Positions 1-9,497 of a DNA stretch of 24,596 nt are shown here, one piece after another; positions within the stretch are counted from its first letter, which is position 1; each line of letters begins with the position of its first letter. The stretch is from Clostridia bacterium (lineage in GTDB: Bacteria > Bacillota_A > Clostridia > Oscillospirales > CAG-272), in contig JAFXNX010000291.1 in the NCBI GenBank assembly GCA_017529175.1, forward strand, positions 1 through 24,596. The letters run 5' to 3'. Both the position numbers and the translations under genes were made by a program. The notes beneath the pieces were generated by a model. The model ran no database searches and was not told the origin of the DNA. It saw only the letters and a program-made list of their open reading frames with translations.

Positions 1-3000
1 CATCTTCTTCGTAAAGAACCTTATTGTGGGCATTCGCTGTAATTGCCGCGTCAACAGCGGAGACGATATGGTTCAAAATCAAACCGCCAATGAACCACAC
101 CTGCATGTCCGCATAAGTGATAACGCTGCACGATCCGATAAGTCCTCCGACCGACTTCGCGCCGGTGAAATCAATATTTCCTATCGAGACATTTTTGAGA
201 CGTATATTGTATCTGTTCTGTACCGCTCCGTTCAGTGTGCCCGCGATGCCGCCGACGTTGAGAACGCTGAATTCGGCGATGCCGTTATTCTTTGTTTTAA
301 CACCCTGGGAATTGGCAATGGAATCCGTGCCCTTTCCGTAGGTATACTCGATCGGAGTTCCGTCGGAATAATGCAGGATATCATAGTAAATACTGCCGGT
401 GATCGTAAAATCTTTAATTACATTATCTTCACTATCCGCGACACCGCACTGATAGAACTGCGAGAAAAGTCCGAGTCCGACGTGTTCCGCGTTGTAATAG
501 TTATCGTGGATCCTGTTCGCGATGCCGCTCGCGCTGCATTCCATATCGTAGTCGAGATAATACGTGTTGAACGCAAGCACTGCGTCGTTACCGTTCAGCG
601 CTTTGAACGGTATGCGCAGATACGGGCTGTCATAGAATATACTGCCGATCCCGCGGAATGAAGCGGGAAGGTCATATGTCGTATCCGAGCTGAACGTGAT
701 AGACGAAGTTGAAGGCTGCGAGCCGAAGCAAATACTTCTTGCGCGATAGATCGTCTTGCCGTTCTTAACAGTCGATAACGTATACTGTTTTATGACGTAC
801 GGGACCTTGGTCGAGCCGTCGAATTTATCCCATGCGGCGACGGTGACATAATCGGCGCAGTTCGAGCTTGTCGTTTCGGGAGTTCCGACGTCGGAGTACG
901 CGGCGCATCTGGTACAGCAGTTGCTTCTGTATGCAATCCACGCGGCGTTATTGCCGGTAAGCGACGTGGTATACGCTCTTTCTCCGTACGTTCCGTCGCC
1001 CTTTGTCGCGGACGCCGCTCCGCTGTTTACGATACAGCCGAGCAGGTAGAGCGATTGACCGTTGGGAACGGTGATCTCATGAAGTCCGGCGTTATCAAGT
1101 ATCACGTTCATCTTTTCCGCGTTCGAAAGCGCAGTGCTGTCCGCGTTCTTAACTTTGACGTCCGGAATACTGTAATTGTTCTTTCCGTTCTTCATCGTAA
1201 CGGAGTTTTCGTCGTAAACGTACGACGTGGATTCCGTGAACGCGTAACCGGAGAGGACTCTGCCTATGATCGGGTTGACGAAGAGCCATTCGTTGCTTCC
1301 CGCAAGAGAGCAGATCGTACTCGTTATTCCGGATCTTAGGTTTGCGGATACGCTCGACATATTTCTGAATATGACGCCGCCGTTAAGGATGACTCCGACG
1401 TAACCGCCGACGGGCACAACTTTCGCATAAGCCGTGCTGCCTCCGGTTATTGTCGCTCCCGTATAGTCTACCTCTACGCGGTCGATGATATTGTCGCCGC
1501 CCATGACCTTGCCGATCACTCCGCTGTATACGGCGCAGGATGTGTTGTCATAGCTGAACGTTCTCTTGTCCGTCTGCGAGACAGTTACGGTAGCCTCGAC
1601 CGTGACCTTGACGTCCCTCAGAACGGAACCGTTCGACGCTTTGATAAGCGGGTTGGGAGACGTATTAGTGATCTCGTTTCTGCCTCCGACGATGACTCCT
1701 CGGAACGCGTACGGACAATCGTAGTCCGTCGCGCTCGACCAGTCTCCGACTGTTCCGAGTCCGATATAGTCAACGGGAAGCTCGATATCGGTAGCTATGC
1801 TGAAGTACGCGCCCGCAAGATACTTGCGCACGTCGTTGAGACCTTTGTTTCCGCTTCCGGTCGTGGGAACGAATTCCGTAAGCGATTCATTATAGGCATA
1901 CTCCGTATGGGTCGTGCGGTTATCGCACCACATATCGAGAGTACTCAGCACCATGTCGTTCGGAAGGACGATCTTGACGCCGTCACTCGGCGTACCGTTG
2001 ATTATCTGCGCCGCGGCGGAAAGCATACCGCCGCTTCGGATGATATAAGGATCGTTATACTGACCGCAGCCCTCGGTAAGGTCGCTCTGCTTGAGGTTGA
2101 CCCTGATCTCGTGATAGTAATTCGCAAGATCGTAAGCGTGGTATACGTGAGGCAGGAACCCGGACGAGAAGTTATAAACGCCGGTAGTTCCCGTGCTGTG
2201 CTCGGGGTCGGTATAATTTGTCGGGTCGTCGTAGTAATGCTCTTCACGTCCGGCGTACTCTACCGAATCCTTGACTTCTTTCGCGTAAGTTACCTGGTGG
2301 AGAGTCGACCCCCAGTCCTCGTCGTGAGTATAGTTGTACTCGCCCGAGCCGCTGTTGAGGTATCTAAAGCTCTCAAGGAACGTCGCTCTGCTGAAAATGG
2401 AGCGGGTCGTACCGTAGGCGCTCGTCAAAGCCGCGTCTGCGGTGCCGTTGGACAGAGCCGCCGTTCTCGAGTCGAGTACCATATTCGAGAATTTGAGATT
2501 GATGTTGGTCGCGGTCGCCGAGCCGACGTTGCCTATCATGCTCGTCGCGACCGGAACTGTCGGGTCAGGATACCCGGTCGTCGTTACGTCCGAAATATCG
2601 AGCTTACTGTTTCGGCCTACCGTGTTGATGATAAGAGGAGCGTAGCTCGACAGATCGTTGACCGAGCAGTTGTCGAACACGAGCCCGTCGATATCGAGCT
2701 CGGACGTCTCGTCGACGTTGCCGTACTGTCTTACGACGATAAATCCGGAACCGAAGTTCTGTCTTCCGACGTTCCCCTGAAGAGTCAGGTCGTCGATACT
2801 CAGATCTCCCGTATAGTTGAGGAAAATACCGGAGTGCATAAGATAATGCTGAGTCGAGTCGACGACCGTGTTGCGCGTAGTGCGCGCAAATGAATCGGAG
2901 CCGCCGGAGGACGCCGCCTCTCCCGTCTCTATCTTATCGTTATAGAACTTGACGGTCGCGTCGGAGATCGACATACCGGAGGCGTTGACGGGATAATATG

Positions 3001-6000
3001 AAAGCCCCTCCATATCGCACGTTCCGGTTATTGTATTCGTGAATCCGTTTGTGAAATAGCCCTCGATCTTGCTCTGAGCGTAACGGTTGACGCTCCACAT
3101 AAGGAGCTTTTCTCCCGCCGTCGGCGACGCCTTCGCTCGGATGGAATCGAGATTATAGTAATAGCGGGTATTGGGATTGTATTTGACCGTTCCGATGCCG
3201 TACGCGGTCTGGTTCTGGTAAGTATTGATCGCGCTGCCGTCCATAACGATCGCAGCTCCCGACGCGGGTCTTATCGACACTATCGCTTGACCGTTCTGTT
3301 CGATGCTCTCGTTATTAAAGTGAGAATATGCGACGACTTCGTCGTATACCGCCGGGCTTCCGCTCACGGTCGTGCTCGCGATATCGTATCCGTCCTCGAC
3401 AAGCTCGAGATAAAGAGCGCATCTTTCGGTATCACTCGTGTAAACGGCATCGTTCACGATGAAGCCGAAGGATTTGTTTGAACCGTTTGAGGCGTTGATC
3501 GCCGCCTTGTTGACCTTTACGTTATTTACTCTCCAAAATCCGGTGCCCTTGTAAACGAGACCCGCCATATTGCAGTTCGTGCTGCCGGACGCGACCGTAA
3601 TGGAAGGACCCGCGCCCGCCGCGCTCGTGCCGATCGTGACGCCGTCCGTCGTCGAACCGTCGGTCCCGATCGTTACCTTCGTATCGTACCACTCGCTGCC
3701 GAGGAACGCGCCGGAGCCCGTAGACCTTGCGCTGCCGTTCGTCTTATTATTGATCGAAACGTCGTTTGCTACAGTGACTTTTTTGATAACGAGTTTTCTG
3801 TTTTCATTATTTGAAGCGTGGGTTATATAGGATATAAGTCCGCCGTAATGAACGCTTCCGAAGGAAGTTGACGCGGTGTTGTCGTATGTGCCGGAAAGCT
3901 CTACCGTGTCGAAATTGAACGTAAGATCGGCAGTTGACGCAACATAACCGATACCGCCGCCGAAATATCCGGAGCCGGCGCTTCTCGTTTCTATCGCCTC
4001 ATTATCGAACGTACAGTCGGTGATCGTTACCGTTCCCGCAGTTCCTTCACTGACGTAACCGATCGCGCCGCCGCAGTGTACCGAAGTCTCACTTCCTCCG
4101 GTAATGAATATTTTATTCTGCTGTGTCGTCGTGACGTTGTCGAGAGTAAGAGGCGCGCCGGTGCCGCCGACGTATCCGACCGCTCCTCCGGCGTAATACA
4201 ATCTCTTGTCTTTGTTGGCAGCGAGCGAGATATATCCCGCAGTCGTCACGTTCTCTATTTCGGCGCCGGAGGCGGTTTGTGAGAACAGGCCGAGCAGGCG
4301 GTGACCGAAGACCGTACCGTAGTTGTTGTTCCCGCGGTCGGCGGAAGTCAGGGCGGTGTTGCCCGTCCCCGCGTAACCGTAGGGCTCGCCTATAGCAAGA
4401 GTTACTATATGGTTATTGCCTTCGAACGTTCCCGAATACCCCAACAGGCTTCCGTTATCGCGCATAAACGACACGATACCCGTCTTTTCAAGGCTGATGT
4501 CTGCGCTTATCGAAAGATTCGTCGCAAGAAGCGTGTCTCTTCTCGATGCGGACGAGGCGAATTTGAGAGATCCGCGATCCTGATCGTTGAGCTGTATATT
4601 GAGCGCGGTCTTTATGAAATCCTTGATCGTCCCCATGCTCGCTTCGTGCGCTGAGACGGTGACCGTGTGATTCGTCATATCGACTGTAAAGAAATCGGAT
4701 TCCGCAAGACCGTTGTAATCGGACTTGAGTCTGAGGACTTCGCCCCAGTCGCCCACGTCGTCGACTCTGCCGGAGCCGCGTCTGAAGGTCCAGCCGGTCG
4801 TCGTGTTATCGGAATCCGCGCCGCTTCCAAGCGCGTAGATAAGACCGTTTTCTCTGGTGCCTACGAGCTGTCCTACGCTCGTCGTCGCCGCGGTCCCTAT
4901 ATATTTTCCGCCGAGATCGGTCACGCCTTTGAGACGTATCACTCCGGCGTTTTGATTGTAAACGAGTCCCGCGCCGTACGAACCGCTCGCGGCGATCATC
5001 CCGTCCGTGTCGAGAAAGCTTCCCGTACTGTTCATATCAGCGATAAGAGCGGACGACATAGCCGCGGAACCGGTGTTCTTTACGGCGACGTCGGAGATCT
5101 TCACGTACGCCGGGGAGGAGCCGAGTATTTTGCCGATGACTCCGCCAATAGCGGGATTGCCGGAACCCGCCGCGTTGGACGAGACCTGAACTTTGTTGCT
5201 GTTTATATCCAGAACGTTGGCAAGACTGCTGTTTTCGTACGCGCCGATAACGCCGCCTCTGTTTGTGCCGCCGTTTAGATTTACTTTTCTATCATAAGTT
5301 GTATTGTCGGTCGCGCCGAGAGTTATCCCGCCCGTGACGGTGACGTTGTTCGTTGCGCTGAGATGTCCGATCACACCGCCCACGTCGCCCGTTCCGGCAA
5401 GCGTAAATGAACTGTCGGTCTTGACGGGAGAAAGATCGAACGTTCTGGTGCCTCCCGCACTTCCGGTATTATCCTTGGTACAGGTGTAGCTTCCGTATAC
5501 TCCGCCCGCGCCGCTCGAGCCGCTGACGGTCTTCGAGACCGTAAAAGTCTCGCTCGTCGGGTCGCTTACCGTAACTTCGGCGTCGGTCGCAGTACCGGCG
5601 ATACCGCCCGCGAATCCCGCGTCGGACGTTACGTTCGATACGGAGCTGAAGCCGTCGGTCAGTATTACTTTAGAGCCCGCCGCCATCGTTCCGACGATGC
5701 CGCCCGCGTTTCCGCCGGTAGACTGTACCGTAAAGTCATGATTTGACGAAACGTCGACCGAAAGCTCGGCGCCTTCTCCGAGCGTTCCGCAGATAAGTCC
5801 CACGTCGCCCGCGCTCTTTACGTTCGCAATAACGCCGGTCGATGCGATCGAGTCGTGCTCGAACGTGACGTGCACTTTACTGCCCGCGCCGATCTCGCCG
5901 ATGACGCCTGCAAAATCATTTGACGTAACGTTCGATCCGTCGGTATTGTCCGCGACAAGAGTTACCGACCAGTCGGCGCCGGAGTTCACAGCGCCAGCGA

Positions 6001-6472
6001 CAACGTGATTTGCGAAGAGCGGCGCGTCCGTATTGGTGGATATTCTTGCAATGTCAAGATTTCTGACGACGTTCGATGTGTTGACGATCTTAGTGTCAGT
6101 CGTAACGTAGTTGAAGAGAGGCGCGTCAAGGAAGAAATTACTGATAGCGTTGTCCGCTATCTCGATCTTTCCGTTGAAAGGTCTTGACGACGTTCCGATA
6201 CCTTCAAAGTTCTGGCTCGACGGAATGATGAACGCGCTGCCCTGGTTAAGAGCGAACTGAAGCACGTCGTCGGGATTGTGCTGTCCCGCGGCGTATTCCG
6301 AAACGTATCTCAAAAGGTCCGCCGAGTTGTTTATCTGAATGGTCGTCGCCGCGTCTTCGGCGTAGACCTTGCCCGTATTCATGAAAAGCATTGCGGAAAT
6401 GACAAGAACGCAGACAAGGGCTCCCGCCATCAGGAGCCGTTTTACGTTCACGCGTCCGATACTTTTTCTCAT
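1..6472 (-). CDS. Giant secreted surface protein with GGxxG (GLUG-like) repeat modules; C-terminus beyond the left edge
   Basis: The frame is open for 2157 codons from ATG at 6472 to the window edge, so the C-terminus and any wall anchor are not visible. The start has a GGTGA ribosome site about 7 bases upstream. Residues 1-38 form a signal peptide: basic start, hydrophobic stretch about 13-31, cleavage likely after VYA (36-38). The rest is rich in Gly, Thr, Ser, Asn and Val. It carries recurring GG[VIA]xG turns, for example near residues 255, 286, 361, 405, 443, 762, 802, 838, 1687, 2075 and 2112. Blocks such as GTFEGNNHIV (about 680), GLFSQTASGAEIENVT (about 726) and NDPYIIRSGG (about 1467) match the style of clostridial surface proteins with GLUG-like or parallel beta-helix repeats. 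This is family resemblance, not a proven domain. It is the last visible gene of a four-gene operon, 56 bp after the previous stop. Adhesion or surface-layer function is inference. Confidence 0.85.
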   Translation of the reverse strand, partial: MRKSIGRVNVKRLLMAGALVCVLVISAMLFMNTGKVYAEDAATTIQINNSADLLRYVSEYAAGQHNPDDVLQFALNQGSAFIIPSSQNFEGIGTSSRPFNGKIEIADNAISNFFLDAPLFNYVTTDTKIVNTSNVVRNLDIARISTNTDAPLFANHVVAGAVNSGADWSVTLVADNTDGSNVTSNDFAGVIGEIGAGSKVHVTFEHDSIASTGVIANVKSAGDVGLICGTLGEGAELSVDVSSNHDFTVQSTGGNAGGIVGTMAAGSKVILTDGFSSVSNVTSDAGFAGGIAGTATDAEVTVSDPTSETFTVSKTVSGSSGAGGVYGSYTCTKDNTGSAGGTRTFDLSPVKTDSSFTLAGTGDVGGVIGHLSATNNVTVTGGITLGATDNTTYDRKVNLNGGTNRGGVIGAYENSSLANVLDINSNKVQVSSNAAGSGNPAIGGVIGKILGSSPAYVKISDVAVKNTGSAAMSSALIADMNSTGSFLDTDGMIAASGSYGAGLVYNQNAGVIRLKGVTDLGGKYIGTAATTSVGQLVGTRENGLIYALGSGADSDNTTTGWTFRRGSGRVDDVGDWGEVLRLKSDYNGLAESDFFTVDMTNHTVTVSAHEASMGTIKDFIKTALNIQLNDQDRGSLKFASSASRRDTLLATNLSISADISLEKTGIVSFMRDNGSLLGYSGTFEGNNHIVTLAIGEPYGYAGTGNTALTSADRGNNNYGTVFGHRLLGLFSQTASGAEIENVTTAGYISLAANKDKRLYYAGGAVGYVGGTGAPLTLDNVTTTQQNKIFITGGSETSVHCGGAIGYVSEGTAGTVTITDCTFDNEAIETRSAGSGYFGGGIGYVASTADLTFNFDTVELSGTYDNTASTSFGSVHYGGLISYITHASNNENRKLVIKKVTVANDVSINNKTNGSARSTGSGAFLGSEWYDTKVTIGTDGSTTDGVTIGTSAAGAGPSITVASGSTNCNMAGLVYKGTGFWRVNNVKVNKAAINASNGSNKSFGFIVNDAVYTSDTERCALYLELVEDGYDIASTTVSGSPAVYDEVVAYSHFNNESIEQNGQAIVSIRPASGAAIVMDGSAINTYQNQTAYGIGTVKYNPNTRYYYNLDSIRAKASPTAGEKLLMWSVNRYAQSKIEGYFTNGFTNTITGTCDMEGLSYYPVNASGMSISDATVKFYNDKIETGEAASSGGSDSFARTTRNTVVDSTQHYLMHSGIFLNYTGDLSIDDLTLQGNVGRQNFGSGFIVVRQYGNVDETSELDIDGLVFDNCSVNDLSSYAPLIINTVGRNSKLDISDVTTTGYPDPTVPVATSMIGNVGSATATNINLKFSNMVLDSRTAALSNGTADAALTSAYGTTRSIFSRATFLESFRYLNSGSGEYNYTHDEDWGSTLHQVTYAKEVKDSVEYAGREEHYYDDPTNYTDPEHSTGTTGVYNFSSGFLPHVYHAYDLANYYHEIRVNLKQSDLTEGCGQYNDPYIIRSGGMLSAAAQIINGTPSDGVKIVLPNDMVLSTLDMWCDNRTTHTEYAYNESLTEFVPTTGSGNKGLNDVRKYLAGAYFSIATDIELPVDYIGLGTVGDWSSATDYDCPYAFRGVIVGGRNEITNTSPNPLIKASNGSVLRDVKVTVEATVTVSQTDKRTFSYDNTSCAVYSGVIGKVMGGDNIIDRVEVDYTGATITGGSTAYAKVVPVGGYVGVILNGGVIFRNMSSVSANLRSGITSTICSLAGSNEWLFVNPIIGRVLSGYAFTESTSYVYDENSVTMKNGKNNYSIPDVKVKNADSTALSNAEKMNVILDNAGLHEITVPNGQSLYLLGCIVNSGAASATKGDGTYGERAYTTSLTGNNAAWIAYRSNCCTRCAAYSDVGTPETTSSNCADYVTVAAWDKFDGSTKVPYVIKQYTLSTVKNGKTIYRARSICFGSQPSTSSITFSSDTTYDLPASFRGIGSIFYDSPYLRIPFKALNGNDAVLAFNTYYLDYDMECSASGIANRIHDNYYNAEHVGLGLFSQFYQCGVADSEDNVIKDFTITGSIYYDILHYSDGTPIEYTYGKGTDSIANSQGVKTKNNGIAEFSVLNVGGIAGTLNGAVQNRYNIRLKNVSIGNIDFTGAKSVGGLIGSCSVITYADMQVWFIGGLILNHIVSAVDAAITANAHNKVLYEED

Positions 6473-6528
6473 AGAACTATCACCATGCCTTCAACTGAAA
6501 TCGTTTTGTCGAAATGTGTCAAATATGA

Positions 6529-7551
6529 TCAGGATTCCGTATATTCGTAAGTTACCGCCGCTCTGACGTCGTTCCACGTCGCAAGCGTTCCGAGAACGTC
6601 CTCGGCAAAGTAGAACTGCGTATCGTATCTGCTTATGATATCGGAGTCGACGTCGAATACGATGTAATTCCATACCGTGCCGGAGACAGTCTCCGTTTGT
6701 ACCGTCTCGCCTATTTCGTCGAGGAAGAGCTGGCTCGGAGACATAAGAGAGGGATCCCAGCTGAGCTTGAACTCTCCTTCGCCGGAACCGGTGATCGTAT
6801 AGTTGAATCCGTCGAATCCCGTCGGCGCAGAAGCTCCGGCGATACCCAGCGCGCCGGACTCGTTGAAGTAGCCTTCCCACGTAGCCCTCTCCTGTGACGT
6901 GCTGACTCCGGTGCTGAAAATAGCGTCTATCGGGGTGATGCCCGCCACAGCCGGTGTCGGGGTAGCTACGATATACAACGCCACATTGTTTTCATCCGTG
7001 TTGAACGCGGGTGAAAAAGAGATGTTGCAAACGTCTGTCGACGCCACTCTTTTTCTTAAGAGAGCGGAGCCGAACGCGTCGGAAAGATTCTCCGAGGACA
7101 AAGTTTTGGTAACTCCGTTCAGAGTCAGCGATACCGACATCCCCGCAGACAGGTCCGACGCCACAGCGTCGCGCTTCGTCGTGCCGTTTACGACCACGAG
7201 CTTCGCCGACAGAACGTAATTGATATCGGAATCGTTCGGCCTTGCGGGGTTACCCTGCGTATAGTTACAGATACTGATGTCTCCCGAGGCGCCGGTATTC
7301 GTGTGTCCGGTAAACAGTCTGTATCTGTTTCTGACTTCCGTCGCCGCCGCGCCGTTTTTCGCGAGATAGTTCGACGAGAAGAGCATACCCTCGCTCTCGT
7401 ACGACGCTATAACTCTCTTTGCACGGCTGCTCTTCGTGTACTCTGCAAAAGACACGATACCGGTCAGGACCGATATTACGATAAGCATCGTCGCAAACAT
7501 AAATAATACAAGTCTTGTACGCGAACTCATCGTTCTATTCGTACCCTTCAT
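6529..7551 (-). CDS. Membrane-anchored exported protein of unknown function (operon gene 3)
   Basis: A 340-residue protein I do not recognise. The start is supported by AAAGGAG (plus-strand positions 7560-7566) 8 bases upstream. After a short basic N-terminus, residues about 15-37 form one hydrophobic segment, followed by AEYTKSSRAKRV. The remainder is predicted outside: Thr/Ser/Val-rich with many short beta-type stretches and no catalytic motif I can name. It has no cell-wall sorting motif and no second membrane segment, so it is either N-terminally anchored or cleaved after the hydrophobic segment. It lies 50 bp after the second gene and 56 bp before the giant surface protein, in the same orientation, so co-transcription is likely. 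The layout is like operon genes 1 and 2, but sequence similarity is limited to the N-terminal design. Pseudopilin-like, camelysin/TasA-like or stalk-subunit roles are possible but unproven. Confidence 0.8.
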   Translation of the reverse strand: MKGTNRTMSSRTRLVLFMFATMLIVISVLTGIVSFAEYTKSSRAKRVIASYESEGMLFSSNYLAKNGAAATEVRNRYRLFTGHTNTGASGDISICNYTQGNPARPNDSDINYVLSAKLVVVNGTTKRDAVASDLSAGMSVSLTLNGVTKTLSSENLSDAFGSALLRKRVASTDVCNISFSPAFNTDENNVALYIVATPTPAVAGITPIDAIFSTGVSTSQERATWEGYFNESGALGIAGASAPTGFDGFNYTITGSGEGEFKLSWDPSLMSPSQLFLDEIGETVQTETVSGTVWNYIVFDVDSDIISRYDTQFYFAEDVLGTLATWNDVRAAVTYEYTES

Positions 7552-7601
7552 ATACCGGTCTCCTTTCCGTCAAAAAATTTATGTCTGAACCTACTGTATT
7601 A

Positions 7602-8402
7602 TCAGCCGGAATTGTTCCTTGCCGAAATATAAATGATGTCCGTTTCCTTGTTGTTTACCGCGTCGTTCGTCCAAATGACGCGAAGCAAATAGTAATCGCA
7701 GAACGTAGACCCTCCGGCTTCAAATCCGGTGGGAGTTATGGAGTCTCTCGACTGCCAGTAGATCGGTTCGGCGTATTTGTTGATATATCCGTAGACCGTA
7801 GCCACGTCGTTTGCCGGAAGCATCGCGTACGTCATATCGTGATACGTGTCGTCGTCGTAGGCGAGTATCTCGGACGCTCCCGTGTTTCTGTTGAGGAAAT
7901 CACCGACGATCTTAGTCGATCCGGCGGGGGCGTAGTACTGCTGTTCGACTCCTGCGAGTCCTACGGGATGAGTCGTGTAGAGCGCAAGACCGACAGCGTC
8001 AGCCGGAGCGTCGCCCTGCGCCAGCGTCGCGTGATACAGTTCATACTCGAACTGGTTGTTCGTCGTGTACGCGAGCTGCAGTTTGTATGCGGAAACGTCG
8101 ATCCCCCGTATACAGAAAACGAAGTCCTTGTACTTTCCCGTGCCGTCCTGCGTCGGAGTCCCGTCGTTTTCGACGTCGATGCCGGACAGGTCCATATATC
8201 TTATATCTTCTTTGTTTGCCGCGTTTATGTAGATCGCCGTCGGGTCCGATATCTCCGCTACCGCCGCCGCCGTGCGCTGTCTGTAAAACCAGGCGTAAAG
8301 CGGGACCGCGGCGTACAGGATCATCAAGAGCGCAGTCAATAAACACTGGAGCGGTATCAGCACGTTCGATCTACGCGCCGTTTTTTTCTTATCAAGGTCC
8401 AT
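7602..8402 (-). CDS. Membrane-anchored exported protein with AWF motif (operon gene 2)
   Basis: A 266-residue protein of unknown function. ATG at 8402 follows a GGGGAT ribosome site by 5 bases. The N-terminus is charged (MDLDKKKTARR), then a hydrophobic segment at about residues 16-38 ends in YAWFYRQRTA. A single hydrophobic helix followed at once by an aromatic AWF and basic residues is common in clostridial exported proteins related in layout to SipW-dependent TasA/camelysin substrates. That comparison is established only at the level of design, not by a domain match. The exported part is acidic and Tyr-rich, without a recognisable active site. It sits 23 bp after operon gene 1 and 50 bp before gene 3. 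Confidence 0.8.
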   Translation of the reverse strand: MDLDKKKTARRSNVLIPLQCLLTALLMILYAAVPLYAWFYRQRTAAAVAEISDPTAIYINAANKEDIRYMDLSGIDVENDGTPTQDGTGKYKDFVFCIRGIDVSAYKLQLAYTTNNQFEYELYHATLAQGDAPADAVGLALYTTHPVGLAGVEQQYYAPAGSTKIVGDFLNRNTGASEILAYDDDTYHDMTYAMLPANDVATVYGYINKYAEPIYWQSRDSITPTGFEAGGSTFCDYYLLRVIWTNDAVNNKETDIIYISARNNSG

Positions 8403-8425
8403 GTCTGATCCCCGTTAAAATGATT

Positions 8426-9439
8426 TTATGGTGTTGTTTCCGCGGAGATCGTCTCCGAGTCCGCGGCAGCAGCTACCGGATTCGCATTTATCTCTACCAC
8501 GAAGTACCTTGCCGATTCACCGATCAGCTGGTCTGCGTTGTTATATCCGTCGCTGAGGTCGAGATAGTTGGTATCGGCGTCAGCGAGACTCTGGAAATCG
8601 GTATCCAGATCGACGCCGGGATACTGGTAAAAGATCTTATCCTTGTTGTCAAGAATAAAATCGAGAAGGTCGGCGCGCTCCGCGGCGCTGTCAAACATAG
8701 GAAGCGTGGTGAGCTTCGGGTTCGTTGAGTCGAATATCATCTGCGACAGCGTCTCGGGCCAGATCCAGTACAAATTTATCCGGTAATGCGTTTCGCCGTT
8801 CACCGTTACTATGTCGGCGCTGTGTTCGGCAGTATCATAAAGAAGATCGCCCTCTATCCTGTCGGAATAGTAATACGCGCTCTTACCCGTTATCTGCGTC
8901 CTTGTTTTGAACAGAAGCAAATGCCCCTGCATGAGCTTGAACGCATCCGAATTCTCTGGAAGTTCGACGATCGAGTTGTTATTGTTGTAATACCCTCGCA
9001 TCGTAAATTCGAAATCCACCACGATATTATCTATGTCCTTCGGAACGAGGTCAAAGCTTATTGTTCCGTAATCCCCGGGCTTTACCTCACGGTCCGTCGA
9101 TCCCGGAGTGTCGTTTGACAGTCTGCAGAAGATCGCCGAGTGAGGGTCGGAAGTCTCTTCGAGGAATTCATATCCGCCTGTCGTCGTAAGGTAGTCGATT
9201 ATCGCTTCATCCGTATCAAACGCAGTCAGTTTCTGAGACTGAAGGGGAACGGCAAGTTCAAACGATTCGCTCTTTATCCTCACTACCGAGTCTTTTCCGC
9301 GCACTCTCTTATTTGTCGAAAACCATCCGAGAGCTTTGTTGAACACAAATCCCGCGGACAGAATGACCGCTATCGCGATGACGGCGAGTGAAAGAAAGCT
9401 GCCGAACAGCTTAAGTTTTTTCTTTTTTTCAGGGTCCAT
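8426..9439 (-). CDS. Membrane-anchored exported protein with GWFSTNKRV motif (operon gene 1)
   Basis: A 337-residue protein, first gene of the surface operon. ATG at 9439 has the strong ribosome site GGGAGG (plus-strand 9448-9453) and a matching promoter just upstream. The N-terminus MDPEKKKKLK precedes a hydrophobic segment at residues about 12-33, followed by ALGWFSTNKRVRG. This WFSxN-type motif after the helix recalls SipW-cognate (TasA/camelysin-like) exported proteins of Bacillota, which assemble into surface fibres in Bacillus. Whether this protein does so is inference. The exported part is acidic, beta-strand-like in pattern and ends in a low-complexity Ala/Ser/Thr/Glu tail. No SipW-type signal peptidase is encoded in this window. 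If one belongs to this operon it lies beyond the left edge. Confidence 0.82.
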   Translation of the reverse strand: MDPEKKKKLKLFGSFLSLAVIAIAVILSAGFVFNKALGWFSTNKRVRGKDSVVRIKSESFELAVPLQSQKLTAFDTDEAIIDYLTTTGGYEFLEETSDPHSAIFCRLSNDTPGSTDREVKPGDYGTISFDLVPKDIDNIVVDFEFTMRGYYNNNNSIVELPENSDAFKLMQGHLLLFKTRTQITGKSAYYYSDRIEGDLLYDTAEHSADIVTVNGETHYRINLYWIWPETLSQMIFDSTNPKLTTLPMFDSAAERADLLDFILDNKDKIFYQYPGVDLDTDFQSLADADTNYLDLSDGYNNADQLIGESARYFVVEINANPVAAAADSETISAETTP

Positions 9440-9468
9440 AATAGCAGCCTCCCTATAAAATCTTTAAT

Positions 9469-9497
9469 ATTATATCATTATATTCCCGCGTTGTAAA
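9469..9497 (-). promoter_or_regulatory. Promoter of the four-gene surface operon
   Basis: Read on the minus strand: a -35 box TTTACA (9497-9492), a 17-bp spacer, then TATAAT (9474-9469) preceded by TG one base away, an extended -10. Transcription would start near 9462, giving a leader of about 23 bases that contains the GGGAGG ribosome site of operon gene 1. The fit to a housekeeping (sigma-A) promoter is close. Confidence 0.75.

Noticed and set aside
26..6566. Many plus-strand frames of 60-328 codons, such as 26-661, 1907-2893 and 4667-5278
   Set aside because: They lie opposite the continuous minus-strand frame of the giant surface protein, lack ribosome sites and have Arg/Val-rich compositions typical of antisense shadows.
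8087..9391. Plus-strand frames opposite operon genes 1 and 2
   Set aside because: The minus-strand genes have good ribosome sites, membrane helices and a matching promoter. The plus-strand frames have none of these.
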